Assembly: GCA_030646655.1 (NCBI GenBank) | Contig: JAUSLB010000229.1 | Span: 1-7,182, forward strand | DNA length: 7,182 nt | DNA from: Deltaproteobacteria bacterium | GTDB taxonomy: Bacteria > Desulfobacterota > GWC2-55-46 | Direction: 5' to 3' | Notes under the pieces: generated by a model | Seen by the model: only the letters and a program-made list of their open reading frames with translations | Told to the model about the DNA's origin: nothing | The model's database searches: none | Program-made: the position numbers and the translations under genes | In this document: in pieces, positions 1 through 5,953 of the stretch | Position numbering within the stretch: the first letter of the stretch is position 1 | Layout of the letters: every line of letters begins with the position of its first letter

Positions 1-352
1 GGATATAGTGGTTGTGCGCGATGGTGTCCGCCGCGAGGTGGCATAGGTAGCCGTAGGCAAAGGCCTTCTGCGCCCTGTCCTCGGCCCTCTTGAGGAGCTT
101 AAACCCGATCTTCCAGTTATGGCAGTGCTTCAGCTCTTCGACCAGGTTTTTCCCTATTACTATGTCCGCGCTTATGTTGCCGTAGAGGAAGTCGTAAGGG
201 AACGCCTCTATGAGCGCCCTCACGGGCGGGATGATGAGCCTTGTATTATTTAATACGGCCTGCCCTAACTCGAGGTGTGTCGCAGGCCCCCACGCGTGCG
301 CGGCAGCCGGAAAAAGCAGGACCGCGGCAAAGGCGATGACTATCGTAAGCAT
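1..352 (-). CDS. Zinc-dependent phospholipase C-like secreted protein (3' part beyond window)
   Basis: The first 117 codons are present and the gene continues past base 1. The start ATG is at 352-350, and an in-frame TAG lies four codons upstream, so this is the only ATG start. Residues 1-20 form a signal peptide ending AHA, and the predicted mature protein begins WGP. In the bacterial zinc-dependent phospholipase C/S1-P1 nuclease fold the N-terminal Trp of the mature enzyme is itself a zinc ligand, so cleavage exactly before W21 fits. Other ligand-like residues are H26, D63, H78 and the H105-x3-D109 pair within HLAADTIAHN, followed by H113/H115. The last ligands (His and Glu) would lie outside the window. 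In related MAG-type genomes such proteins are usually annotated 'zinc dependent phospholipase C family'; the substrate is unknown. No good Shine-Dalgarno precedes the ATG. The gene is divergent from the UDG-like gene at 474. Confidence 0.82.
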   Translation of the reverse strand, partial: MLTIVIAFAAVLLFPAAAHAWGPATHLELGQAVLNNTRLIIPPVRALIEAFPYDFLYGNISADIVIGKNLVEELKHCHNWKIGFKLLKRAEDRAQKAFAYGYLCHLAADTIAHNHYI

Positions 353-358
353 ATAAAT

Positions 359-387
359 ATGCTAACTGAAGAAATTCATGTTGTAAA
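359..387 (-). promoter_or_regulatory. Possible sigma70 promoter for the phospholipase C-like gene
   Basis: On the minus strand TTTACA (387-382) is followed after 17 bases by TAGCAT (364-359). The predicted transcription start, 7 bases past the -10, falls on base 352, the A of the start codon, so the mRNA could be leaderless. The -10 matches consensus at only four of six positions, so this is tentative. Confidence 0.35.
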
Positions 388-473
388 GGGGAAAAAAAGA
401 TAGTAAATAATAAGCCGTAGGCTGTTCTCACGGCGTTTGCCGATTAAAACCGAATCGACTCCGGGGCGATCCT

Positions 474-1136
474 ATGGGTACGGAATTAAAAAAAGAGTTC
501 AGGGACATAGTGGAAGGCGCCATAAGGAACCTTGAGCTTATGAGGGTAGCGGGGATATCGGGAGTCCCTCTTTCAAGCCCTGATAGAGAGGCCTTGAAAA
601 ACCCTGAGGAAGGGGTTTGGGTCTCGTCCATAGGCCTGCCGGATAAAAAGGGCGAATGGGAAGGGGTAGCCTTCTCGGCATGGAGGCTCGGCAATATCCT
701 GTTCATAGAGGGGAGCGCCGTCTCATCCGGAATAAACCCTTTTAGCAGCGAGAGGACCGCCCAGATAGAAAGGCTCATCGGCTGGGTGGGCGAAAAGCTT
801 GGCATTAAACCAGAGGCGCAACCCTTCTCCTGCCATTCCATAAAGGAGGGCAGGGCAGGTTCGCTCCAAAAAGGCGTCGAAAAGGCGGCCCTTCTTATTA
901 AAGGCCGCATCAAGGCAGCCTCCCCCTCTGTTATCGTCGCCCTCGGCCCGCTTGCCTCAAGCCTCCTCCTCGGAAGGCCCGATACGGAGGGTCTGGCCGG
1001 ACGCTTCCACGAGCTTAACGGGGTCAAGCTGATGCCCACGCACGATTCTATAAGCCTGCTTAAGGATCAGGGGCTTAAAAAAGAGACGATGGCGCATATG
1101 CTCTCGGTCATAAAGCTGTTTAAAGATAGTCCTTGA
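474..1136 (+). CDS. Family 4 uracil-DNA glycosylase-like protein, apparently lacking catalytic residues
   Basis: This 220-residue cytosolic protein follows the family 4 UDG order. There is an N-terminal helix (residues 5-32, ending GISGVP), then a strand and turn ILFIEGSAVSSG (75-86) where active members have a GEAPG motif. An NPF (88-90) and helix to 110 follow, then PSVIVALGP (151-159), GLAGRFHE (173-180) and MPTHDSISLL (187-196), which matches the family's HPAYLL motif with the His kept. Active family 4 enzymes hold a 4Fe-4S cluster with four Cys; here there is a single Cys (C120), so no cluster is expected. The GEAPG acidic residue is also gone. A DNA-binding or structural role is more likely than glycosylase activity, but this is inference. 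The ATG at 474 is the only ATG after the in-frame stop at 411-413, with GGGG at 463-466 as a weak ribosome site. A weak divergent promoter (TTGTAA at 381, AATAAT at 406, 19-base spacer) lies upstream. The last codons stop 11 bases before the nfeD promoter. Confidence 0.7.
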   Translation: MGTELKKEFRDIVEGAIRNLELMRVAGISGVPLSSPDREALKNPEEGVWVSSIGLPDKKGEWEGVAFSAWRLGNILFIEGSAVSSGINPFSSERTAQIERLIGWVGEKLGIKPEAQPFSCHSIKEGRAGSLQKGVEKAALLIKGRIKAASPSVIVALGPLASSLLLGRPDTEGLAGRFHELNGVKLMPTHDSISLLKDQGLKKETMAHMLSVIKLFKDSP

Positions 1137-1147
1137 AGGCGGCCGCA

Positions 1148-1176
1148 TTGAAATAGCCGGGAATCCCTGATAGAAT
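1148..1176 (+). promoter_or_regulatory. Sigma70-type promoter upstream of nfeD-slipin-radC
   Basis: TTGAAA (1148-1153), a 17-base spacer and TAGAAT (1171-1176) each match consensus at five of six positions. The expected start of transcription is 1183-1184, at the ATG that opens the nfeD frame. Either that ATG is used as a leaderless start, or the two downstream palindromes form part of an untranslated leader of about 120 bases. Confidence 0.55.
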
Positions 1177-1183
1177 CGTCTTT

Positions 1184-2590
1184 ATGGAAGCCAGAAGAGG
1201 CGGTTTAGCAAGCATAGCGAGCGAATTCCCCGCAGCTTGCTGCGGGGTAAGCGAGCGAATCTCAATTGTTAAAATACCTTACTTGAAAATTCCCTGCAGC
1301 TTGCAGCAGGGAATTTTAATATTTTTCCTTATCTTTTTGTCCTTAATCTTCCCTTGCACCGCTTTTTCATCCGAAAAAGAGATCTATTACATTGACGCTG
1401 ACGGCATAATAAACCCGGTGATGGCGGAGTTCGTGACGGAGTCGATAAGATCGGCGGCAGAGGCGAAGGCCGAGGCCGTGATAATCCAGCTCGACACCCC
1501 CGGAGGGCTGGACCTTTCCATGAGGGATATAGTGAAGGCGATCCTTTCTTCGGATGTCCCGATAGTCGTATATGTCGCCCCTGCGGGCTCAAGGGCCGCT
1601 TCAGCCGGGGTGTTCATTACCTTCGCGGCTAATGTGGCGGCGATGGCGCCGGGCACCAACATCGGCTCCGCGCATCCTGTGGCGATTGGAGGGGGCAAGA
1701 TGGACGAGGAGATGGCGAAGAAGATCGAGAACGACTCGGTAGCTTACATAAAGGGGATAGCCGTCAAGCGTAAGAGGAACGCCGAATGGGCGGAGAAGGC
1801 CGTGCGCGAGAGCGTGAATATCACGGCAGAGGAGGCGCTTAAGATAAACGCGATCGATCTGATGGCCTCGAGCCCCGATGAGCTTATAGGCAAGCTCGAC
1901 GGGAGGAAGGTCGAGCTCCCGGCCGGAGAGAGGGCCTTGAATACAAAAGGGTCTCCTTTAAAGAAGGTCGAGGGCGGGTTAAGGTTCAGGATCCTTAGCG
2001 CCATAAGTAACCCCAATGTAGCCTACATACTGATGATGATAGGGCTCGTGGGCATTTACTTCGAGCTCTCAAACCCGGGCCTCATTTTGCCGGGCGTCAT
2101 CGGCGCGGTATGCCTTGTGCTGGCTTTCTACGCCTTTCAGACCCTTTCAATAAATTACGCGGGGCTCCTTCTTATAGGCCTGGCCGTGATATTCTTCATA
2201 GTAGAGATAAAGGTCACAAGCTACGGGCTGCTTGCCATAGCCGGGATAATCTCTCTCCTTTTGGGCTCCCTGATGCTCTTTGAGTCCCCGCTCCCTTTCA
2301 TGAGATTATCGATCTGGGTGATACTGCCCGCTATCGCGCTTATGACGGCGATAGTGCTCGGGACGATGTATTACGGGCTAATGATACTAAGGAGAAGGCC
2401 GGTGAGCGGTACAGAGGGGTTTGTGGGGGCCGAGGGGACGGTGGCGGAGGACTTTTCGGGCAACGAGGGCAAGGTCTTTGTTGAGGGCGAGTACTGGAAC
2501 GCGGCGAGCGATGATGTTTTAAAGAAGGGCGATAAGGTCAGCGTAACCGAGGTAAAAGGGCTTCGGTTGAAGGTCGCAAAAAAAACTTAG
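1184..2590 (+). CDS. nfeD: NfeD1b-type membrane-bound serine protease (ClpP-class), start uncertain
   Basis: The frame gives 468 residues. A hydrophobic segment (43-61, ending CTAFS) is the signal peptide or first anchor. A ClpP/crotonase-like protease domain follows (about 66-245), with DTPGGLD (104-110) as oxyanion-hole region, catalytic Ser S140 in RAASAG, and K180 ([11 protein letters not shown]) where NfeD homologues such as Pyrococcus horikoshii PH1510 carry the Lys of the Ser-Lys dyad. Four or five TM helices span about 278-402, and a C-terminal NfeD OB-fold is at 411-466 ([10 protein letters not shown]... GLRLKV). In known systems this protease cleaves its stomatin partner, whose gene starts 13 bases after this stop. 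The ATG at 1184 has no ribosome site and opens 42 residues encoded largely by two palindromic repeats. A TTG at 1283, 1301 or 1337 would give a more normal signal peptide. The protease domain itself is intact. Confidence 0.92.
   Translation: MEARRGGLASIASEFPAACCGVSERISIVKIPYLKIPCSLQQGILIFFLIFLSLIFPCTAFSSEKEIYYIDADGIINPVMAEFVTESIRSAAEAKAEAVIIQLDTPGGLDLSMRDIVKAILSSDVPIVVYVAPAGSRAASAGVFITFAANVAAMAPGTNIGSAHPVAIGGGKMDEEMAKKIENDSVAYIKGIAVKRKRNAEWAEKAVRESVNITAEEALKINAIDLMASSPDELIGKLDGRKVELPAGERALNTKGSPLKKVEGGLRFRILSAISNPNVAYILMMIGLVGIYFELSNPGLILPGVIGAVCLVLAFYAFQTLSINYAGLLLIGLAVIFFIVEIKVTSYGLLAIAGIISLLLGSLMLFESPLPFMRLSIWVILPAIALMTAIVLGTMYYGLMILRRRPVSGTEGFVGAEGTVAEDFSGNEGKVFVEGEYWNAASDDVLKKGDKVSVTEVKGLRLKVAKKT
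1216..1260 (+). repeat. GC-rich palindrome flanked by 11-base direct repeats
   Basis: The palindrome has CCCCGCAGC (1228-1236) pairing with GCTGCGGGG (1239-1247), nine base pairs around a TT. It is bracketed by exact copies of AGCGAGCGAAT at 1216-1226 and 1250-1260, giving a 34-base unit. The core GCAGCTTGC recurs in the second palindrome at 1286-1317. It lies inside the longest nfeD reading frame, where it encodes FPAACCG, a peptide that fits no membrane-protease N-terminus. It looks like a small dispersed palindromic element, though only one genome window is available to judge this. Confidence 0.7.
1286..1317 (+). terminator. Perfect 12-bp hairpin followed by T-rich stretch; terminator-like, in nfeD 5' region
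   Basis: AAAATTCCCTGC (1286-1297) pairs perfectly with GCAGGGAATTTT (1306-1317) around an eight-base loop that can extend by a GC/GC pair. It is followed by AATATTTTTCC. With A-rich 5' side, GC-rich top and T-rich 3' side it resembles an intrinsic terminator usable in both directions. It sits about 100 bases downstream of the promoter at 1148-1176 and just before the signal-peptide codons, so it could be a leader attenuator, or a relict palindromic repeat sharing GCAGCTTGC with 1216-1260. No experimental role can be read from the sequence. Confidence 0.5.
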
Positions 2591-2603
2591 CTTGGAGGGG
2601 GCC

Positions 2604-3374
2604 ATGAATTTCGGGATAGGCACCGGCACGATAATACTTGTATTTTTGATAATAATGTTCCTCTGGAGCGCGATTAAGATACTGCCTGAGTACGAGAGGG
2701 GGGTAATATTCTTCCTCGGCAGGTTCCAGTCCACAAAAGGCCCGGGCCTCGTACTCCTCATACCGGGCGTCCAGAAGATGATAAGGGTGAGCCTCAGGAC
2801 AGTCACATTTGACGTGCCGACTCAGGACGTGATCACGAAGGACAACGTCTCTGTGCGCGTCAACGCGGTACTCTATTTCAGGGTGGTATTGCCCGACAAG
2901 GCCATAATAGCCGTCGAGAACTACCTTTACGCCACGAGCCAGCTCGCGCAGACCACCCTTAGGAGCGTTTGCGGGCAGGCGGAGCTCGATGAGCTTCTGG
3001 CGGAGAGGGATAAGATAAACAAGATAATTCAGGAGATACTCGACCGCCAGACGGACCCCTGGGGCATTAAGGTGGCCCTCGTAGAGGTAAAGGCGATAGA
3101 TCTGCCCGATGAGATGAAGAGGGCGATGGCGAAGCAGGCCGAGGCGGAAAGGGAGAAGAGGGCGAAGGTAATCCACGCGGAAGGGGAGCTCTTGGCGTCG
3201 TATAAGATACTCGAGGCCGCCGAGCTGCTCTCTAAGAACCCTGTCTCGCTTCAGCTGCGCTATCTCCAGACGCTTACGGAGATCGCGGCCGAGAAGAACT
3301 CTACTATCCTATTCCCGCTCCCCATGGATTTGGTTAAGCCCTTCCTTACAGGGTTTAAAAGGGAGCAGGGGTAG
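2604..3374 (+). CDS. Slipin / stomatin-like SPFH-domain protein
   Basis: The 256-residue protein has one N-terminal TM (about 8-27) and then a SPFH/PHB domain with the hallmarks of prokaryotic slipins: [15 protein letters not shown] (27-41), [11 protein letters not shown] (45-55), [27 protein letters not shown] in the 68-94 stretch, and [18 protein letters not shown] (105-122). A charged helical, coiled-coil-prone segment (about 167-210, [19 protein letters not shown]) mediates oligomers in the family. It ends with the conserved [20 protein letters not shown] and a hydrophobic C-terminal stretch (234-249), the kind of region that NfeD proteases cut in archaeal stomatin. The ATG at 2604 is preferred over an in-frame TTG at 2592 because GGAGGGGG (2594-2601) sits just before it and the TTG would lie within that site. 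It is co-transcribed with nfeD, 13 bases away. The pair is thought to organise membrane microdomains. Confidence 0.93.
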   Translation: MNFGIGTGTIILVFLIIMFLWSAIKILPEYERGVIFFLGRFQSTKGPGLVLLIPGVQKMIRVSLRTVTFDVPTQDVITKDNVSVRVNAVLYFRVVLPDKAIIAVENYLYATSQLAQTTLRSVCGQAELDELLAERDKINKIIQEILDRQTDPWGIKVALVEVKAIDLPDEMKRAMAKQAEAEREKRAKVIHAEGELLASYKILEAAELLSKNPVSLQLRYLQTLTEIAAEKNSTILFPLPMDLVKPFLTGFKREQG

Positions 3375-3414
3375 CGTATAAGGCGCAAAGAATCTTCAAC
3401 AGGGATAATCCAGC

Positions 3415-4125
3415 ATGCCGGGCTCAACGAACGAGGGCCACAGGGGCAGGCTCAGGGAGAAGTTCTCAAAGGCCTCGCTCGAAGGGTTCCATGACTATGA
3501 GGTCATAGAGCTGCTCCTTACATTTGCCATCCCGAGGAGGGATGTAAAGCCCATAGCAAAGGAGCTCATAAGGAAGTTTAAGGGCTTAAGGGGGGTATTT
3601 GACGCGAGCCTTGAGGAGCTTTGCTCGGTAAAGGGCGTAGGCGAGAGCGCGGCTATACTTCTGGCCGTTCTTAAGGAGATGGCTGGGGCTTACCTTAGGG
3701 AGCAGATGACGGGCGCAAGGCCTATAAAGTCCCCGGACGACGTTCTTGATTTCCTGAGCGAGACATTGGGGCATGGGAGGGAGGGGGGGGATGGGGGAGG
3801 CGAAAGGCTTATAGCCATATACCTTAACTCAAAAAACGAGATACTCGGGGCAGAATCCCTCCACGAGGGCCCGCTAAAGACTTTTTCAGCGTCTCCGAGG
3901 AAGGTGATGGAAAAGGCCTTCGCCTTTAACGCGCGCTCTATCATCTTCGCACACAGCTCTCCGGGCGCAAAAGGCCCAAGCGATTCAGAGCGCAGGCTCG
4001 CCCGGGACCTCGAGGACGCCGCCGCCCTTATAGATATACTCGTACACGATTATATCTTCTCAGGCAAAGGGACGCGCTTCAGCGCCCGGGAGGCAGGGTG
4101 GCTTAAAGCGGAGGCTAAGACTTAA
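3415..4125 (+). CDS. radC: RadC/JAB-domain protein with a degenerate JAMM motif
   Basis: The 236-residue protein has the full RadC layout. The N-terminal part begins HRGRLREKF (9-17) and FHDYEVIELLLTFAIPRRDVKPIAKEL lies within 25-51. A helix-hairpin-helix is at about 66-80 (CSVKGVGESAA), and the JAB/MPN domain spans about 130-225. The family JAMM motif HxHPSGDPxPSxxD reads here H180-SSPGAKGPSDSE: the first His and the Ser remain, but the second His is Ser182, one residue is deleted, and the Asp position is Glu. The upstream Glu (E147, GAESLHEG) is kept. Zinc binding is therefore doubtful. A Gly-rich linker (GHGREGGDGGGE, 119-130) replaces the usual helix end before the JAB domain. The gene follows the slipin stop by 40 bases, probably in the same operon, with only a weak ribosome site (AGGG near 3400). 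RadC has no settled function; the old DNA-repair assignment is not supported. Confidence 0.85.
   Translation: MPGSTNEGHRGRLREKFSKASLEGFHDYEVIELLLTFAIPRRDVKPIAKELIRKFKGLRGVFDASLEELCSVKGVGESAAILLAVLKEMAGAYLREQMTGARPIKSPDDVLDFLSETLGHGREGGDGGGERLIAIYLNSKNEILGAESLHEGPLKTFSASPRKVMEKAFAFNARSIIFAHSSPGAKGPSDSERRLARDLEDAAALIDILVHDYIFSGKGTRFSAREAGWLKAEAKT
3768..3797 (+). other. G-rich tract with G-quadruplex pattern and an eight-G run inside radC
   Basis: Successive G runs of 4, 3, 3, 8 and 5 (3768-3771, 3775-3777, 3779-3781, 3783-3790, 3793-3797) are separated by one to three bases. This satisfies a standard G-quadruplex pattern on the coding strand. The eight-G homopolymer is also a slippage-prone site. 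The reading frame is open across it in this sequence and encodes a Gly-rich linker between the two RadC domains. Confidence 0.6.
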
Positions 4126-4177
4126 AAGCGGTCTTTATTACCTTCTATTCGTCATTGCGGATTAAGAGCTGTTGTTT

Positions 4178-4207
4178 TAAGGGCGGGACTGGAAACCCCC
4201 GCCCTTA
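4178..4207. terminator. Hairpin between convergent radC and thiD, possible bidirectional terminator
   Basis: TAAGGGCGGG (4178-4187) pairs perfectly with CCCGCCCTTA (4198-4207) around a ten-base loop. It lies 52 bases after the radC stop and 90 bases from the thiD stop. Neither strand has a U-tract directly after the stem (the nearest is T7 at 4222-4228 on the plus strand), so it may act as a weak or Rho-assisted terminator. The rest of 4126-4297 shows no coding or RNA signal. Confidence 0.45.
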
Positions 4208-4297
4208 TCGATTATCGGCAGTTTTTTTGAAGAGGCGCGACGAATTGAAAATATATACATCGTCAAGGTCGCAATAATAACTCGGCAGGGCAATGCT

Positions 4298-5050
4298 TTA
4301 TCGATGCGTTCCCTTAGTCCTTTCCTTAATTACCCTTTCCAGATAGGCCTTAGCCTCCGTTACAGCCCTCCTTACGGGCCTTCCCTTCGCAAGCCCTGCG
4401 GCTATTCCGGCGGACAAGATGCACCCTGTGCCGTGAAATTTTTCAAATTTTCCCTTTAACCTTACGCCGGTGAAATAATCGAAGTGCCTGCCGTCGAACA
4501 GGATATCAACAGGGCTTCCCTTCAAGTGCCCTCCTTTAATAAGCACATATTCGGGGCCGAGGGCGTATAACATTTCAGCCGCCCTCTCCATGTCTCCGGC
4601 GGTTTTGATATCGATGCCTGAAAGCGCTTTTGCCTCTGGTATATTCGGCGTGACTACGGTTGCGCGGCGCATCAGCATTTTTATGGCTGTAATCCCTTTC
4701 CTGTCAATAAGCGGAAAACCTCCTGTTGACGAGAGGATAGTATCCAGCACGATATTTTTAAAATTGTATTTTGGGATAAGGTTTGAGAGCGCTATAGCGT
4801 TGGCCGAGCTTCCGAGCATGCCTATCTTTACGGCGTCGATATCGAACTCCTCAAGGAGCGCGTCAAGCTGTTTTCTTAGAAAAGCGGGAGGGATAACCAG
4901 CTTCGCCCTAACTGAGTTATTATTCTGCGCCGTAAGGGACGTGATTATCGAAAGGCCGGTAACGCCGAACGCGGAGAAGGCCTTTATATCCGATTGGATC
5001 CCGGCCCCTCCTGAGGGGTCTGCGCCTGCTATGGTAAGGGCTGTCCTCAT
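4298..5050 (-). CDS. thiD: Hydroxymethylpyrimidine/phosphomethylpyrimidine kinase
   Basis: The 250-residue ribokinase-like enzyme phosphorylates HMP and HMP-phosphate in the pyrimidine branch of thiamin synthesis, in the cytosol. Visible family motifs are ALTIAGADPSGGAGIQSDIKAF within 4-25, TSLTAQNNNSV (37-47) at the HMP-binding site, VKIGMLGS (74-81), VVTPNIPEAKALSG (132-145), VLIKGGH (169-175) and HGTGCILSAGIAAGLA (206-221), with the catalytic Cys C210 in GTGC. The length is typical of single-domain ThiD; no ThiE or ThiN fusion is present. The motif usually read as VLDPV is VLDTI (101-105), a small departure at a position generally Pro. The gene starts 36 bases after the DUF445 stop and is probably co-transcribed with it. 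There are no other thi genes nearby and no THI-box leader, so the partners must be elsewhere. Confidence 0.93.
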   Translation of the reverse strand: MRTALTIAGADPSGGAGIQSDIKAFSAFGVTGLSIITSLTAQNNNSVRAKLVIPPAFLRKQLDALLEEFDIDAVKIGMLGSSANAIALSNLIPKYNFKNIVLDTILSSTGGFPLIDRKGITAIKMLMRRATVVTPNIPEAKALSGIDIKTAGDMERAAEMLYALGPEYVLIKGGHLKGSPVDILFDGRHFDYFTGVRLKGKFEKFHGTGCILSAGIAAGLAKGRPVRRAVTEAKAYLERVIKERTKGTHR

Positions 5051-5086
5051 AAGATCTGCACGCTTAAATAGGTGCGTTCCGTTATT

Positions 5087-5692
5087 CTACCAGCCGAAGA
5101 AATATGCAAAGCCGGACTGCGCAAGGCCTATCAAAAACCCCATTACGCCGCCGAGCCATTCGAGGTGCTTCAACTCCTTCGCGATGAACTCGGTGAGGAG
5201 CTTTTCAAACCTCATGAGATCGAGCCTGTCGATCTTGGCGACGAGCATCTCCTTTATATCGATATTCTCCCTGAACTTGCTCGCGATTTTGCCTTTTTTA
5301 AGGTCGATCTGGCGAAGTAGCTCCTTGGTTATTATGTATTTTACCTGATTTTTGAGGTTATCCGAAAGTAGGCCTATGACCGGCAGGTTCATGAGCCTGT
5401 TCGAGCCGAACTTGTGCTCCACGGCGTCCTCTATGACCTTCTCTATCTCCTTTTCCCAGTCAAGGCCCCCGAGGGCCTTGGCGAGGTCCTCTGTGGAGAG
5501 AAGCTCCTTTTCTATGGCCTTTGCCATAGAGCGGGCTATCTCCTTCCTCCTCCTCGGTATGACGCCCTGAATGCTGTAGCCCAGCACCTCAATGGGCTTG
5601 TGGGGCCTGAAGAGGAGCTTTATGGCCACATAGTTGGTGAACCATCCTATTACAGCGCCGACTACGGGCGGAAGGATGATGCTGTAGTTCAT
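5087..5692 (-). CDS. DUF445 family membrane protein
   Basis: The 201-residue protein starts with the DUF445 signature: a TM helix and loop PPVVGAVIGWFTNYVAIKLLFRPHKP spread over 8-33, then LGYSIQGVIPRRRKEIARSMA within 37-57. A long soluble helical middle part follows (58-178, with ELLSTEDLAKAL). A C-terminal TM (about 179-199, LGGVMGFLIGLAQSGFAYF) follows HLEWLGG and closes the hairpin-like topology, with both ends in the inner membrane. Its function is unknown; some relatives are associated with envelope stress or sporulation surfaces. The ATG at 5692 is supported by GGAG (5707-5704) eleven bases upstream. It opens a two-gene unit with thiD, downstream of a 288-base non-coding gap with hairpins. 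Confidence 0.85.
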   Translation of the reverse strand: MNYSIILPPVVGAVIGWFTNYVAIKLLFRPHKPIEVLGYSIQGVIPRRRKEIARSMAKAIEKELLSTEDLAKALGGLDWEKEIEKVIEDAVEHKFGSNRLMNLPVIGLLSDNLKNQVKYIITKELLRQIDLKKGKIASKFRENIDIKEMLVAKIDRLDLMRFEKLLTEFIAKELKHLEWLGGVMGFLIGLAQSGFAYFFGW

Positions 5693-5780
5693 CTTGTATT
5701 ATGCTCCGGGCTTGAAAGTTTCCGAATAGGACGGGCAAATAAGGCAGGCTTGGCGCTACAGGTTTCCTTATTAGCAGGAT

Positions 5781-5811
5781 GCGGAAAAAGTCCGTCCAAG
5801 ACTTTTTCCGC
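5781..5811. repeat. Perfect 12-bp hairpin in the gap between DUF507 and DUF445 genes
   Basis: GCGGAAAAAGTC (5781-5792) pairs with GACTTTTTCCGC (5800-5811) around a seven-base loop. A5/T5 runs lie inside the stem, so it does not have a canonical terminator tail on either strand. It lies about 90 bases upstream of the DUF445 start and may be in that gene's leader. Confidence 0.65.
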
Positions 5812-5876
5812 CACGGCTTGTCCGAAGCGAATGGCAGAACTCCGTTCTTTCCGGCAAGGAATTCTTTCTTTGATAT

Positions 5877-5901
5877 GGCTCGCCTTGTCACTTGGTGAGC
5901 C
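5877..5901. repeat. Short hairpin in the same gap
   Basis: GGCTCGCC (5877-5884) pairs with GGTGAGCC (5894-5901), eight pairs including one G-T, around a nine-base loop. It is weaker than its neighbours and is listed because it fits the series of inverted repeats between 5781 and 5986. Confidence 0.4.
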
Positions 5902-5916
5902 GGCGGGCATCCGGAC

Positions 5917-5953
5917 GGCAATCCGCCCCCATCATCATGGGGAGCGGATTGCC
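5917..5953. repeat. Long near-perfect hairpin with a four-base loop
   Basis: GGCAATCCGC (5917-5926) pairs with GCGGATTGCC (5944-5953). The stem then continues CCCCAT (5927-5932) with ATGGGG (5937-5942) around the loop CATC, leaving only A5943 bulged. That is 16 base pairs in 37 bases. It shares its last three bases with the next hairpin. No U-tract follows on either strand. Confidence 0.75.

Noticed and set aside
428..1039. 203-codon minus-strand frame over the UDG-like gene
   Set aside because: The plus-strand frame carries the UDG-like motifs; the opposite frame is Ser/Pro-rich low-quality sequence.
1216..1317. CRISPR array from two related palindromes
   Set aside because: There are only two non-identical palindromes, with different stems, no regular spacers and no cas genes.
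2538..3176. 212-codon open frame on the minus strand across the slipin gene
   Set aside because: It is antisense to a strongly conserved SPFH protein, and its composition (Leu, Arg, Tyr, His rich with no domain) is that of a shadow frame.
5051..5086. TPP riboswitch upstream of thiD
   Set aside because: Only 36 bases separate thiD from the preceding gene, too short for a THI-box, and no conserved core such as CUGAGA is seen.
4590..5348. 252-codon plus-strand frame over thiD and DUF445
   Set aside because: Both minus-strand genes show clear family motifs throughout; the Ser/Ile-rich plus-strand translation matches nothing.
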